Source: Leptotrichia massiliensis
GTDB lineage: Bacteria; Fusobacteriota; Fusobacteriia; Fusobacteriales; Leptotrichiaceae
NCBI RefSeq assembly: GCF_900104625.1
Contig: NZ_FNVZ01000005.1
Span: forward strand, 1,426,001 to 1,490,000
Direction: 5' to 3'
DNA length: 64,000 nt
Position 1 is the stretch's first letter. Every line of letters begins with the position of its first letter. The position numbers were made by a program, and so were the translations under genes. Under the pieces are notes generated by a model that searched no databases, was not told where the DNA came from, and saw only the letters and a program-made list of their open reading frames with translations. Below, one piece after another: positions 55,094 to 63,003 of the stretch.

Positions 55094-55324
55094 CTATTTT
55101 AAAAACGAAATTCCACCTATTGCTAAAAAGCCTATTGATAGTATTTTAACTATACTTTTGATTGCTTTTTTTCTCGCATATTTTCTTTGAGTTTCTCTAG
55201 TACTAAAATCTTTAAACATTTGATCTTCGATTGCTTTGTACCAATTTTGTAGTTCATCTAATTCAAACCATATAAATAAAATTTCTAAAAAAATTGTTGC
55301 AACTAATAAATATATTTTTATCAT
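55094..55324 (-). CDS. Small membrane-associated protein
   Basis: A 76-residue protein with an N-terminal hydrophobic helix (IYLLVATIFLEILFIWF), a charged middle (NWYKAIEDQMFKDFSTRETQRKYARKK) and a C-terminal hydrophobic helix (ILSIGFLAIGGISFL). It overlaps the end of the HNH gene by 4 bp. Function not known. Confidence 0.55.
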   Translation of the reverse strand: MIKIYLLVATIFLEILFIWFELDELQNWYKAIEDQMFKDFSTRETQRKYARKKAIKSIVKILSIGFLAIGGISFLK

Positions 55325-56106
55325 ATCTCCTCCTTAAACGCATTAAAATGATTTTTATAAACCTTTTTCAGTTCCTTTATCTGTTCATTGTCTAAATAAA
55401 TACCCCTTACGTTGTATTTTCTTTCAAATGCTTCTACTCCAATATTATGCTTTTCGGTATGATGTTGCCTACAAAGTGAAATATATCTTCCTTGTCCTTT
55501 ATCATTAGCATAACCTCCCAAACTTCCAGCCGACTGCCAATGTTCAAAATCAACTGGAGTTCTATTGCATACTGCACAACGTTTATATTTTAATTTCGCA
55601 TAAATATATTTTTCCTCATTCTGCTGTTTATATAGCATTTGCATTTCTTCCCACATTGCTATATCATTTTGGAGAAAATAATCAAATAAATAATTAGTAA
55701 AGGCTATTGCTCCATTATTACTCATCATATCAAGTTTTAGACTGAATGTGCCTGTAAGAGTTAATAAAAATCTTTGCATTTCTTCCCGGACAAAATCTAT
55801 CAAATCATTTGTTACAATATTTATCTTGGTTTCCTTAGTATAATTCTTATCTAAAACTTCGTTCAGTCTGATTCTTAATTTTTCTTCTATATTTTTAAAA
55901 GGCTTGTAACCTTTCAAATTAATTCCGCTATGCTTAATATAAAGTTTTTTCAAGTCTTCCTTTGCCTTGTAAAGAAAATAATCAGAAATATTTGGTTTTT
56001 CCTTGCTACTTTTCCAGTTAATATCTACGCCTTTTAATTTATAGGCGTAACAATCTATAAACCAGTATATTAGTTTTTGATTTTCCCTTGACATTCTCTT
56101 AGACAT
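55321..56106 (-). CDS. Putative HNH nuclease of the phage replication module
   Basis: A 261-residue protein. The N-terminal part is mostly helical. The C-terminal nuclease domain begins at YKRCAVCNRTPVDFEHWQSAGSLGG and continues to ISLCRQHHTEKHNIG, giving zinc-type cysteines and the HNH His/Asn set (HNHc_6-like). Similar genes sit next to recU and the replication loader in many low-GC phages, where they take part in recombination or DNA processing. Confidence 0.78.
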   Translation of the reverse strand: MSKRMSRENQKLIYWFIDCYAYKLKGVDINWKSSKEKPNISDYFLYKAKEDLKKLYIKHSGINLKGYKPFKNIEEKLRIRLNEVLDKNYTKETKINIVTNDLIDFVREEMQRFLLTLTGTFSLKLDMMSNNGAIAFTNYLFDYFLQNDIAMWEEMQMLYKQQNEEKYIYAKLKYKRCAVCNRTPVDFEHWQSAGSLGGYANDKGQGRYISLCRQHHTEKHNIGVEAFERKYNVRGIYLDNEQIKELKKVYKNHFNAFKEEI

Positions 56107-56112
56107 TTTAGA

Positions 56113-56391
56113 TCAACCTTTCTTACCATACCTTGCTTTTAATATTGAGCCAAGTTTTTGTCTTTTTTCCCAGACTTCATCATTGGGAGCAAATTCTTTT
56201 CTTTTTTGAATATCCTGTCTTCTTTTGCAAAGAGTTACAACTGATATTTTCTCTTTTATGTCATTTATATTCCAGTTATGTTTTTCGCAAATTTTAACAA
56301 GCAAATGGGTATCTACATCATCTGCATTTTTTAATTCAGGATATTCCCTAAAAATTTCCTCAATTTCTTTAGTATGATTTATTTTTGCCAT
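56113..56391 (-). CDS. Hypothetical early phage protein
   Basis: A 92-residue basic helical protein with a C terminus rich in Lys/Arg (VTLCKRRQDIQKRKEFAPN; ILKARYGKKG). Could bind nucleic acid. No family recognised. Confidence 0.55.
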   Translation of the reverse strand: MAKINHTKEIEEIFREYPELKNADDVDTHLLVKICEKHNWNINDIKEKISVVTLCKRRQDIQKRKEFAPNDEVWEKRQKLGSILKARYGKKG

Positions 56392-56400
56392 TATTCCCTC

Positions 56401-56892
56401 CTAACTGAATAAATCATCTATCACATATCTAAAACTTTTTATTTTTTTATGTTGAAACAACTGTTTTCCAATCTGTCTTACTTCATTTATGCTGATACTT
56501 TTTTTATTCGTCATTTTGTAAAATTCGTCAAAATTATGAATATCTATTGCATAAGTCTCATTTAATTCCCTGAAATTTAAAATCATATAAGCTTTCACAT
56601 TGTTTTTTCTTGCTTCCAATCTCAAGTTATATAAAAACGTCTGCTGTTCATCAACTGTATCTTTAATGTTAGAAAATGGCATTGATTTTCCTAAAAAGGA
56701 TTTTAACTCAACAAGGACAAGCAAGCCGTCCTTGAAAAGTAAAAAATCACATAAGTTCTTGTTTTTAAATCTAACCATTTGCCCGTTCACAGTTCCCGTT
56801 GTTCCGTCTTTTAGCCTTTGTAAAAAGATTTCATCAGTATTAACACTATTTTTGAAATCTTCCTCAAATTTTTTCCCTGCGTTTGTTGCCAT
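56401..56892 (-). CDS. recU: RecU-like Holliday junction resolvase
   Basis: A 163-residue PD-(D/E)xK enzyme. Family blocks are GKKFEEDFKNSV at the start, KNLCDFLLFKDGLLVLVELKSFLGKSMPFSNIK with the catalytic Asp, Glu and Lys, then DEQQTFLYNLRLEARKNNVKAYMILNF. It resolves recombination junctions during phage replication. It starts at the stop of the MazG/wHTH protein gene. Confidence 0.85.
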   Translation of the reverse strand: MATNAGKKFEEDFKNSVNTDEIFLQRLKDGTTGTVNGQMVRFKNKNLCDFLLFKDGLLVLVELKSFLGKSMPFSNIKDTVDEQQTFLYNLRLEARKNNVKAYMILNFRELNETYAIDIHNFDEFYKMTNKKSISINEVRQIGKQLFQHKKIKSFRYVIDDLFS

Positions 56893-57956
56893 TACTCAAC
56901 TACCTCTGCTTCCTGAACAGTTGCAAGCGTTGCTCCGTATATTCCATCTTTTCCTCTTTTTGTAATCATTATTTTGCCCTCATCAATAAATTTTTCAACA
57001 ATTCTTGTACATTCCTTAGCCTGTATCTTGGTATTTAGCTGAATATCACGTGCTTGGTAATAATATGGCTCATTCTTTTTCACAAATTCAAAAACCTTGT
57101 TTTCCTTTTTTGTTTTCTCCTTTTCCTCACGGCTCTGTTTCTTGCTTTCTGCAACGCTAAATGATTTCGCTGGGGAATTTATTGGCTGTTCGTTTTTTTC
57201 TTCGCTCACGCCTTTCTGTGTCGCTTTAGTGGTTTTATATTCAATCTTGTATGTTCCGTATTGTCCTTTCTCAATTCTTTCAACTGTACGATTGATTTTA
57301 AACTTAACCATTCTTATGATTTTTTCAATCATTTCAGTCTTGAATATCTTAGTGTTGTCAACTAAGCCTTTAATAACGTTTTTAATCATTTTCACTTTAT
57401 TGATTTGTAAAGCTATAACAAAACAGTCGGCTATTTCTTCAATCATATTGCTGTTGTCTTTATAAAATGATTTACGCCAATTTTTGTGAGCTTCCTGTAA
57501 CTCTTCGATTTCTTCATACAATTTCAGCAGCTGCGGCTCTGCTCCGAAAAATCTTTTTATTTTTACAAGTTTTTCTCTATCTTCCCTATTCAATAATAAT
57601 TCCTTTGAATTTTCTCCAAACAATTTTTCTGAATTTATTTTTTTGATAATATTTCTTGAAATTTCATCAAGTTTATTCATATCATCAATATCCGTAATTT
57701 CAAGCATTTCATTTAATCTTGTGCAATATTCAGATTCTGTTACATTTTCTCTTTGTGAATCAGTTAAGAAATTATTATATATAATTCCTGAAATCTTATC
57801 ATTTGCAAATTCAATATTTAATTTTAAATCACTTCTCTTGAACACAAACTGAACTTTCTTGTCTTCCACGTTCTTTTTAATTAATTTTGCATTTTCTAAA
57901 TTGTATGCTCCTTTACAGCTGTTTATCATATAGTCTACTACGTTATTTCCTAACAT
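56892..57956 (-). CDS. MazG-like pyrophosphohydrolase region joined to a winged helix
   Basis: A 354-residue protein with three parts. Residues 1-130 are an unknown phage domain. Residues about 140-200 have LYEEIEELQEAHKNWRKSFYKDNSNMIEEIADCFVIAL, the Glu-rich metal site of MazG-like NTP pyrophosphohydrolases. After a Lys/Glu/Ser-rich linker, residues about 290-345 form a winged helix (VFEFVKKNEPYYYQARDIQLNTKIQAKECTRIVEKFIDEG). It sits between the helicase loader and RecU. Coupling nucleotide sanitation to a DNA-binding wing is unusual; the activity is inferred. Confidence 0.6.
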   Translation of the reverse strand: MLGNNVVDYMINSCKGAYNLENAKLIKKNVEDKKVQFVFKRSDLKLNIEFANDKISGIIYNNFLTDSQRENVTESEYCTRLNEMLEITDIDDMNKLDEISRNIIKKINSEKLFGENSKELLLNREDREKLVKIKRFFGAEPQLLKLYEEIEELQEAHKNWRKSFYKDNSNMIEEIADCFVIALQINKVKMIKNVIKGLVDNTKIFKTEMIEKIIRMVKFKINRTVERIEKGQYGTYKIEYKTTKATQKGVSEEKNEQPINSPAKSFSVAESKKQSREEKEKTKKENKVFEFVKKNEPYYYQARDIQLNTKIQAKECTRIVEKFIDEGKIMITKRGKDGIYGATLATVQEAEVVE

Positions 57957-57986
57957 TTTATTTCCTCCTGATTTTATATATTTTGT

Positions 57987-58181
57987 TTATTTTTCTTTCA
58001 TCTTAATTTTCAATATTTTCTCAATTTGCCTAATTCTCTTGCTGTTTCCCTCTATCTGAACACCATTTTGTTTTATCTTTTCAGATTTTTTCATCATCTG
58101 TTCATTCAAAATTTTGTTTTGTTCTTTCAGAATTTCATTGTTGCTTTCCAGCCTTTTCTTTTCTTCCTGTAATTTTTGCAT
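57987..58181 (-). CDS. Small coiled-coil protein
   Basis: A 64-residue protein that is almost all heptad repeat (ESNNEILKEQNKILNEQMMKK). It follows the DnaC-like gene with 8 bp between them, suggesting a partner of the replication proteins. Confidence 0.6.
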   Translation of the reverse strand: MQKLQEEKKRLESNNEILKEQNKILNEQMMKKSEKIKQNGVQIEGNSKRIRQIEKILKIKMKEK

Positions 58182-58189
58182 TTATCCTC

Positions 58190-58927
58190 CTATCCAAATA
58201 TTTCTTCAAAAATTTCTTTGTTTACATCCGCTCTTCGACTTTCCCAGTTAAATTTAATGCCTTGACAATTCTTTTTAAGTCTGTCGTATACAGCTGCAGA
58301 CCCTAATGTATCTGTATATTCCTGCATTTGTTCGGTATCTAAGTTAGTCGATATTATCAAACATTTTTGACTTTCTTCAAAAAAATTAAATACTTCAAAC
58401 AAATTACTTTTCCCCCAGCCTTCATTGATATGTTCCTTACCCATATCATCTATGATAATCAAATCAGACTCCTTAAATGCCTTGTACATTTCAATTTCAA
58501 TTTTTGAATCCTTAAATCCCTCCCATATTTGTTTCATTATCTGTTTTATCGAAGTTCTTAAAACTCTATATCCTCGTTTTTCAAGTTCGTTGAATACGCA
58601 TAAACTGTAATATGTTTTTCCAGCTCCTACTTTACCGTACATATATATACCTATGCCGTGTTTTAGTGCTTTGTCAAACTTTTTACAATAATCTTGGATT
58701 TGTTTTTTTATTTCTGCCTCTTCTTGACATAACACTTTTGCATTTTCAAAAGTACATTTATCATAATATACAGGCAATTTTAACAATCGTCGGAATCCAA
58801 CACTCTTTTCTTTAGGGAATTTATAAACATTAACTGTTTTGCTAAAATTCAAGGTCGTAGTTTGGTTTTCTTTGCTTGTTTGTAGTTTTATTGTCTTTTG
58901 CTTTACCATTTCTGCTATTGTTTGCAT
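58190..58927 (-). CDS. dnaC: DnaC-like helicase loader
   Basis: About 245 aa, AAA+ ATPase. Walker A YMYGKVGAGKTYYS lies in the middle, Walker B DLIIIDDMGKE follows, then sensor-1 CLIISTNLD. The C-terminal arginine region (YDRLKKNCQGIKFNWESRRADVN) fits DnaC/DnaI. Loads the host replicative helicase at the phage origin with the adjacent replisome organizer. The ATG at 58927 is eight bases from AGGAGG. Confidence 0.9.
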   Translation of the reverse strand: MQTIAEMVKQKTIKLQTSKENQTTTLNFSKTVNVYKFPKEKSVGFRRLLKLPVYYDKCTFENAKVLCQEEAEIKKQIQDYCKKFDKALKHGIGIYMYGKVGAGKTYYSLCVFNELEKRGYRVLRTSIKQIMKQIWEGFKDSKIEIEMYKAFKESDLIIIDDMGKEHINEGWGKSNLFEVFNFFEESQKCLIISTNLDTEQMQEYTDTLGSAAVYDRLKKNCQGIKFNWESRRADVNKEIFEEIFG

Positions 58928-59648
58928 TATCATTTCCTCCTGTTTTTATAAATTGTTTTCGTTTTAAATAATCTTCAAACTTATTTCCAAATAAAGTTTG
59001 TGGTCTTAAATATACTTCCCATTCTGTACCTTTCCAAGCCAAACACATATTATCAATAACTTTTTTAAAATCTTCCAGTTCGTAGCCTTCATTTCGCCTT
59101 GCTTTTATAAGTCGTTGTGTCTTAGAAGATTCTGGATTGTATTTTTCTTTTCCTGTACGTTCTGTTTTTTCATTTAAATATTCAATTACCGAAGTATATA
59201 TATTATTATTATTAATAATATTATTATCTTTATAAGATATAGTATCTTTATTTGTCGGATTTTTTTCCGATTTTTTTGGCTCTTTTTCGGATTTTTTTCC
59301 GAGATTGCTCGGATTTTTTTCCGAATTATCTTTTTGCTTTATGAAATTCCAACTTTTACCTTTTGCTGTAATTCTTATTAAATCTTTTTTACCTTTTTTG
59401 ATATATTCAATAAGCCCTTTTTCTTGTAAAATCTTTAAATTTCTATAAACTGTATCACTTTTTTCAAAAAACATAGGCAATTCTTCCATAATCAAGTTTC
59501 TTGATACAAAATAGTAAGTTTTATTTTCAATTATTTCTTCAACAGCCCAGTTATTTGCTTCATAAAGCAAAGAAAATAAAATGCCTTGTGTTGCGTTTAT
59601 TTTCCATTCCATACATTTCTGATTATTAAGGGTTGTTATAAATCTCAT
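58842..59648 (-). CDS. Phage replisome organizer (winged helix plus Phg_2220_C)
   Basis: The 268-residue protein has an N-terminal winged helix (residues about 15-115: FSLLYEANNWAVEE...DTVYRNLKILQEKGLIEYIKKGKKDLI). A Lys/Ser/Asn-rich linker follows, then a C-terminal domain ending YLRPQTLFGNKFEDYLKRK. That last block is a hallmark of phage replisome-organizer proteins. It binds the phage origin and recruits the loader. The 3' part overlaps dnaC by 86 bp. Confidence 0.85.
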   Translation of the reverse strand: MRFITTLNNQKCMEWKINATQGILFSLLYEANNWAVEEIIENKTYYFVSRNLIMEELPMFFEKSDTVYRNLKILQEKGLIEYIKKGKKDLIRITAKGKSWNFIKQKDNSEKNPSNLGKKSEKEPKKSEKNPTNKDTISYKDNNIINNNNIYTSVIEYLNEKTERTGKEKYNPESSKTQRLIKARRNEGYELEDFKKVIDNMCLAWKGTEWEVYLRPQTLFGNKFEDYLKRKQFIKTGGNDNANNSRNGKAKDNKTTNKQRKPNYDLEF

Positions 59649-59675
59649 TTTTACACCTCTTTACTTAACTTAACA

Positions 59676-59694
59676 AATTTGATATAATCAAATT
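59676..59694 (-). promoter_or_regulatory. Palindromic operator before the replisome organizer gene
   Basis: AATTTGAT-ATA-ATCAAATT is a perfect inverted repeat. It overlaps a TATATC-type -10 on the minus strand and lies 28 bp before the gene. It differs from the TCCGAT operators of the repressor region, so another regulator may bind here. Confidence 0.45.
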
Positions 59695-59736
59695 ACAATA
59701 CTTTTATTCAAGCACTTTTGAGAGTGCTTTTTTCAT

Positions 59737-59943
59737 TTACTTTTTAACTTGATAATTTTTATATCTAAATGTTTTTACTCTTTTCTTTTCGTTTTTGTTT
59801 CTATCTAAATAAAAATCTTTTAATGCTGCTCCAACTTTTAGGCTGAATATCTTTTTCTTCAATTCTTTATTCTTTTTTGTTAATTTTGCAATAAAATGCA
59901 CTAGAAAAAATATTATTAATATTTCTGAAATAATTAATAGCAT
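59737..59943 (-). CDS. Small membrane-anchored basic protein
   Basis: A 68-residue protein with an N-terminal membrane helix (MLLIISEILIIFFLVHFIAKL) followed by a basic cytoplasmic tail (KKNKELKKKIF and later RVKTFRYKNYQVKK). Encoded just before the replication genes. May tether a phage complex to the membrane; that is inference from shape only. Confidence 0.55.
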   Translation of the reverse strand: MLLIISEILIIFFLVHFIAKLTKKNKELKKKIFSLKVGAALKDFYLDRNKNEKKRVKTFRYKNYQVKK

Positions 59944-60017
59944 CTCACACCTCCTTTATTTCATTTTTACCTCCTTTTGAGTTATAATAATATTAATAAA
60001 ACTAAAGGAGATTAACT

Positions 60018-60443
60018 ATGTTAAGTGATATTGATATAAAAATATTAAAATATATCTATAAAAACAACAAAGTCCATAAATATGATATTCTAAAAAAATT
60101 CCCTCAAGAAAAATATTCCACTAATTTAAGATTAAAAGAAATGGAAGAGGAAGATTTTGAAATTTATGCACCTTTTGAAAGTAATAAATATATAATTTCG
60201 GAATATGAAATTATTCAAGATATTAATAAAATAAATACTTGGCATAAACTGGATATTTATTATCTTACTGATTATGGCAAAAAATTTATTCAAGATTATT
60301 GTCAAAACGTTAAAAATATCAAAAAAGATTTTTGGATAAAATTTCTTTTGGAATTTATGCGTTCTGTATTTTGTCCTTTAATTGTTGCTTTTATTACTAC
60401 AGTATTGACTTTATATGCCAAAAAATTTTTTCATATCCCTTAA
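60018..60443 (+). CDS. Winged-helix-like protein with C-terminal membrane anchor
   Basis: A 141-residue protein. MLSDIDIKILKYIYKNNKVHKYDILKKFPQEKYSTNLRLKEMEEE has the pattern of a winged helix, and FWIKFLLEFMRSVFCPLIVAFITTVLTLY near the end is a membrane helix. It is on the plus strand, opposite to its neighbours, with its own AAAGGAG and TATAAT (59983-59988). It may be expressed in the lysogen. A membrane-bound regulator or exclusion protein is possible. Confidence 0.6.
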   Translation: MLSDIDIKILKYIYKNNKVHKYDILKKFPQEKYSTNLRLKEMEEEDFEIYAPFESNKYIISEYEIIQDINKINTWHKLDIYYLTDYGKKFIQDYCQNVKNIKKDFWIKFLLEFMRSVFCPLIVAFITTVLTLYAKKFFHIP

Positions 60444-60563
60444 TATCAACACCAATATCCCGTGAATAATATTAAAATGTTTTGCTATATAGTATGATAC
60501 TATCCCTGCTGTAATGCTTGGTATTATCCAATTCAATATTACCCATTTATCAATTCTATTCAC
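60411..60563 (-). CDS. Very small hydrophobic protein, antisense overlap
   Basis: A GTG start six bases from GGAGG gives 50 residues with two hydrophobic stretches (WVILNWIIPSITAGIVSYY; IIHGILVLIL) and a basic end. Its last 33 bp overlap the 3' end of the plus-strand gene. Size and hydrophobicity would suit a holin-like or toxin-like peptide, but evidence is limited to the ribosome-binding site and open frame. Confidence 0.4.
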   Translation of the reverse strand: MNRIDKWVILNWIIPSITAGIVSYYIAKHFNIIHGILVLILRDMKKFFGI

Positions 60564-60635
60564 TTCACACCTCCTCTCTCTTCATTATCATCAAATAAAA
60601 TAATCATATCTTTTCAAAGAAAGGAGTGATTATTT

Positions 60636-60713
60636 ATGGAAAATAATGATAAAAAATTAAAAGAAATCATTGAACTGTTAAGAAAAATTATTAACAGCAA
60701 AAAAATCAATTAA
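60636..60713 (+). CDS. 25-residue peptide
   Basis: MENNDKKLKEIIELLRKIIN and five more residues, preceded by AAAGGAG. An amphipathic helix; could be a regulatory micropeptide. Real only if translated; no homolog known to me. Confidence 0.35.
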   Translation: MENNDKKLKEIIELLRKIINSKKIN

Positions 60714-60730
60714 TTACGATTAAATCGGAA

Positions 60731-60958
60731 TTAATGGTTAAAATTTAACCCTAAATCAATTTTTAATTCACGTTGAATATCTATTAAAAAATCTAATTTA
60801 GGGAAACTACCATTCGCCAATCTTGTCATATTATCAGAGAAAGTTTGCGGAGTCATATTTATTTTGCTAGCTATAACTTTCTGTGATAGCTTTTCTCTTT
60901 TAAGAGTAATATTTATTTTTGAATAAATATCTGTTGCTATTTTTTCCTTTTCTTTCAT
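60731..60958 (-). CDS. Small HTH regulator (Cro-like)
   Basis: A 75-residue protein with a lambda-type HTH: LSQKVIASKINMTPQTFSDNMTRLANG. It is transcribed toward the replication genes from a promoter bearing the same operator as the rightward early promoter. That makes it a good candidate for the Cro-type antirepressor of the lytic switch. Confidence 0.72.
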   Translation of the reverse strand: MKEKEKIATDIYSKINITLKREKLSQKVIASKINMTPQTFSDNMTRLANGSFPKLDFLIDIQRELKIDLGLNFNH

Positions 60959-60977
60959 TTCTACTCACCTCTAATTC

Positions 60978-61006
60978 ATTTTATCCGATAAAATCGGAAA
61001 TGTCAA
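60978..61006 (-). promoter_or_regulatory. Leftward early promoter with repressor operator
   Basis: TTGACA (61006-61001) and TAAAAT (60983-60978) are spaced 17 bp on the minus strand. The spacer contains TCCGAT-TTT-ATCGGA (60984-60998), identical to the operator in the rightward promoter. Expected to be silenced by the repressor in the lysogen. Confidence 0.72.
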
Positions 61007-61045
61007 GTTGTTTTTTAAAAAAATAAATATTACGTTATTTTTGTA

Positions 61046-61072
61046 CAAAAAAAGAGCCTTTTTTAAGCTCTT
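61046..61072 (-). terminator. Terminator of the repressor-membrane protein operon
   Basis: AAGAGC (61052-61057) pairs with GCTCTT (61067-61072); on the minus strand the stem runs into seven or more T residues. It lies 35 bp past the stop of the 61107 gene. Confidence 0.7.
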
Positions 61073-61106
61073 AAAATTTATTATCTTTTCGTATATCAAA
61101 ATATTG

Positions 61107-61892
61107 TTAGTTACTGTTACCACATTGTAAATTTGTAAATTCCTCTGTATTAATATTTTGTACTGCTATACAAAACATTCTAACTTTTCCACCAAATGAA
61201 TTATTTGCTATAAATTTTTGATTTATTGTTATAGTATCATCATCTCCAGTTGTTTTTATTGCTTCTGTATTTATATGCTGATAACTATTTGGATCCTTTA
61301 AATAATGTTTTTTTAAATAATCTTCCAAAGAAAATTGGGCTCTTTTCAATAAATCTTGAGTTCTTATTTCAAATTTTCTTTTTGCTTCAGCTATCTTTTG
61401 TTTTTCAATCATTTTTAATGCTTCATTTCTTTTATTTTCTATATTTTTTAATTCCTTAACTATGTATTTATTAACAAGTTCATTTTTTGAATACTGTTTA
61501 TTTAAGTTATTATTTTTCAAAGCATTGTATTCATTTTCTGTTAATTTTCCCAGCTCATAAAGGAAATCTATTTTCTTTGCTTTTTTTAATTCAATTCTTA
61601 AATTTATTCCCTCTTCATTTTTTTTAATTTTTTCAAGTATTGATAATGATTTATCAACATCGTTATTATTCAATGCCTGAACAGCCTCATTTGTTAAATT
61701 CTTATCAGATATTCCCTCTGAAACTGATATTGACGCTCCATATATAAACAATAAAATACAAACAACTGTTATTCCTATTTTTATATTTTTATTCCAATTT
61801 GTTTTAGTCCACACCAAATAAGGTACTAAAATATAAAAGAATAAAACACATAATATTATTCCCCACCAAGTTTTATACCATTCCTTTTTCAA
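61107..61892 (-). CDS. Membrane protein co-transcribed with the repressor
   Basis: About 261 aa. Two N-terminal membrane helices (WWGIILCVLFFYILVPYLVW; IKIGITVVCILLFIYGASISV) are followed by a long coiled coil (about residues 80-185) and a small beta domain ending VRMFCIAVQNINTEEFTNLQCG. A TTG at 61892, eight bases from GGAG, is the best start; a GTG at 61901 overlaps the site. Expressed with the repressor in the lysogen, so superinfection exclusion is plausible but unproven. Confidence 0.62.
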   Translation of the reverse strand: MKKEWYKTWWGIILCVLFFYILVPYLVWTKTNWNKNIKIGITVVCILLFIYGASISVSEGISDKNLTNEAVQALNNNDVDKSLSILEKIKKNEEGINLRIELKKAKKIDFLYELGKLTENEYNALKNNNLNKQYSKNELVNKYIVKELKNIENKRNEALKMIEKQKIAEAKRKFEIRTQDLLKRAQFSLEDYLKKHYLKDPNSYQHINTEAIKTTGDDDTITINQKFIANNSFGGKVRMFCIAVQNINTEEFTNLQCGNSN

Positions 61893-61907
61893 TAAAATCA
61901 CTCCAAT

Positions 61908-62330
61908 CTATAATTCTTCTATTTTTTCTTTTACTTCATTAATTAACCCTTCAACTTGTTTATAATTTCCATTTTTCAAACTCAAATATTCTACTTTCTC
62001 TGTTATAAGATTTAAAATACTTTTTTGTTCCTCAACTTCCACTAATTTTAAAAGTTCCAAAAGTCCATCTAAAAATTCATCGCTATCATCACCTAGCAAT
62101 CTTTTTCCAATATCTCTAGGTAACATACTAGCAAATATTTGTTCTCTTTCTTTTTTATTCAAGCCTAATGCTTTAGATAATGTATCTACTGTAGCAATTG
62201 TAGACTTATTTTTTCCTGTTTCAATATCTCCTATTGTTCCTCTTCCTAGTCCTGCTTTAGTTGCAAGTTCAGCAATTGTTAAATTTCTACTCTCTCTTAA
62301 TTTTTTTAAAGTTATACCTAAAGTTTCCAT
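61908..62330 (-). CDS. CI-type phage repressor (XRE family)
   Basis: About 140 aa. An N-terminal HTH (LKKLRESRNLTIAELATKAGLGRGTIGDIETGKNKSTIATVDTLSKALGL) is followed by a helical C-terminal half for oligomerisation; there is no S24 protease domain. The ATG at 62330 has GGAG six bases upstream, better than the ATG at 62342. It is divergent from the early operon and shares its control region, as phage repressors are. Confidence 0.82.
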   Translation of the reverse strand: METLGITLKKLRESRNLTIAELATKAGLGRGTIGDIETGKNKSTIATVDTLSKALGLNKKEREQIFASMLPRDIGKRLLGDDSDEFLDGLLELLKLVEVEEQKSILNLITEKVEYLSLKNGNYKQVEGLINEVKEKIEEL

Positions 62331-62362
62331 AATTTTCTCCATTCTATAAGGCTCTTTAATAT

Positions 62363-62392
62363 ATTATACTTTATTTTTTCAAAATTTATCAA
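62363..62392 (-). promoter_or_regulatory. Repressor maintenance promoter
   Basis: TTGATA (62392-62387) and TATAAT (62368-62363) are separated by 18 bp on the minus strand. It lies back to back with the rightward early promoter, whose operator is 16 bp away. Confidence 0.6.
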
Positions 62393-62399
62393 AAAAAAC

Positions 62400-62428
62400 T
62401 TGACATTTCCGATTTTATCGGATATAAT
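62400..62428 (+). promoter_or_regulatory. Rightward early promoter with repressor operator
   Basis: TTGACA (62400-62405) and TATAAT (62423-62428) with a 17-bp spacer, a perfect consensus. The spacer is the inverted repeat TCCGAT-TTT-ATCGGA (62408-62422). A weaker relative, ATCCG-ATTAAAA-CGGAT, is at 62478-62494. AGGCTCTTTAAT occurs on both sides (62349-62360 and 62450-62461). Confidence 0.75.
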
Positions 62429-62513
62429 ATATTTGTAAGATAAATAAATAGGCTCTTTAATTTTTTTTATTAAATTAATCCGATTAAAACGGATGAAAAG
62501 GAGATGATAAAAA

Positions 62514-62831
62514 ATGACTGAAAAAGAAAAAATAATTGAAAAATGGGCAAAAGAAAATTGCTTTGGTTACCCACAACAAGGCATAGCCAAAATGGAATAC
62601 TATGATAGTGGTTTCAAAGAGCTGAAAAAGAAAATTCCTGACATAACAGAAGACGAAATAAAAGGTTTTGAATACGACGGAATATACGATGAATACGAAT
62701 TAAGCCCATCAGAATATGGAAACGAAGATTTGGTAAAGATTATGAAAAAATCCGATATGATTCACAATGTATCGAATATAAAATGTGTAATTGTAGGAAG
62801 AAAACGAAAATTTAGTTTAGGAGAGATGTGA
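62514..62831 (+). CDS. First gene of the rightward early operon, unknown
   Basis: A 105-residue charged protein (WAKENCFGYPQQGIAKMEYYDSGFKELKKKIPDITEDEIKGFEYDG). AAAGGAG lies ahead of the ATG. Under the repressor-controlled promoter, so a lytic-phase or early regulator role is expected. No family recognised. Confidence 0.65.
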   Translation: MTEKEKIIEKWAKENCFGYPQQGIAKMEYYDSGFKELKKKIPDITEDEIKGFEYDGIYDEYELSPSEYGNEDLVKIMKKSDMIHNVSNIKCVIVGRKRKFSLGEM

Positions 62832-62832
62832 A

Positions 62833-63003
62833 ATGAAATACACTTTATACAAAAACGATAAGTTTATAATGCAAAGAAAACATTTTTATCCCATAAAAAT
62901 GTATCTTATAAAAACTTTGGGAATAAAAAATATTTATATACCATATACCAATTTAATGGATATGGCTAAGAAAAACAATTACAAAATGGAGGTAGAAAGA
63001 TGA
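62833..63003 (+). CDS. Small early protein, 56 residues
   Basis: A basic peptide with aromatic residues (MKYTLYKNDKFIMQRKHFYP onward, ending NNYKMEVER). It starts two bases past the previous stop and overlaps the next start (ATGA), so translation is coupled. Function unknown. Confidence 0.55.
   Translation: MKYTLYKNDKFIMQRKHFYPIKMYLIKTLGIKNIYIPYTNLMDMAKKNNYKMEVER

Noticed and set aside
62349-62461. The 12-bp direct repeat AGGCTCTTTAAT as a transposon target duplication
   Set aside because: It flanks the divergent phage promoters rather than any mobile gene; a regulatory or chance origin is more likely.
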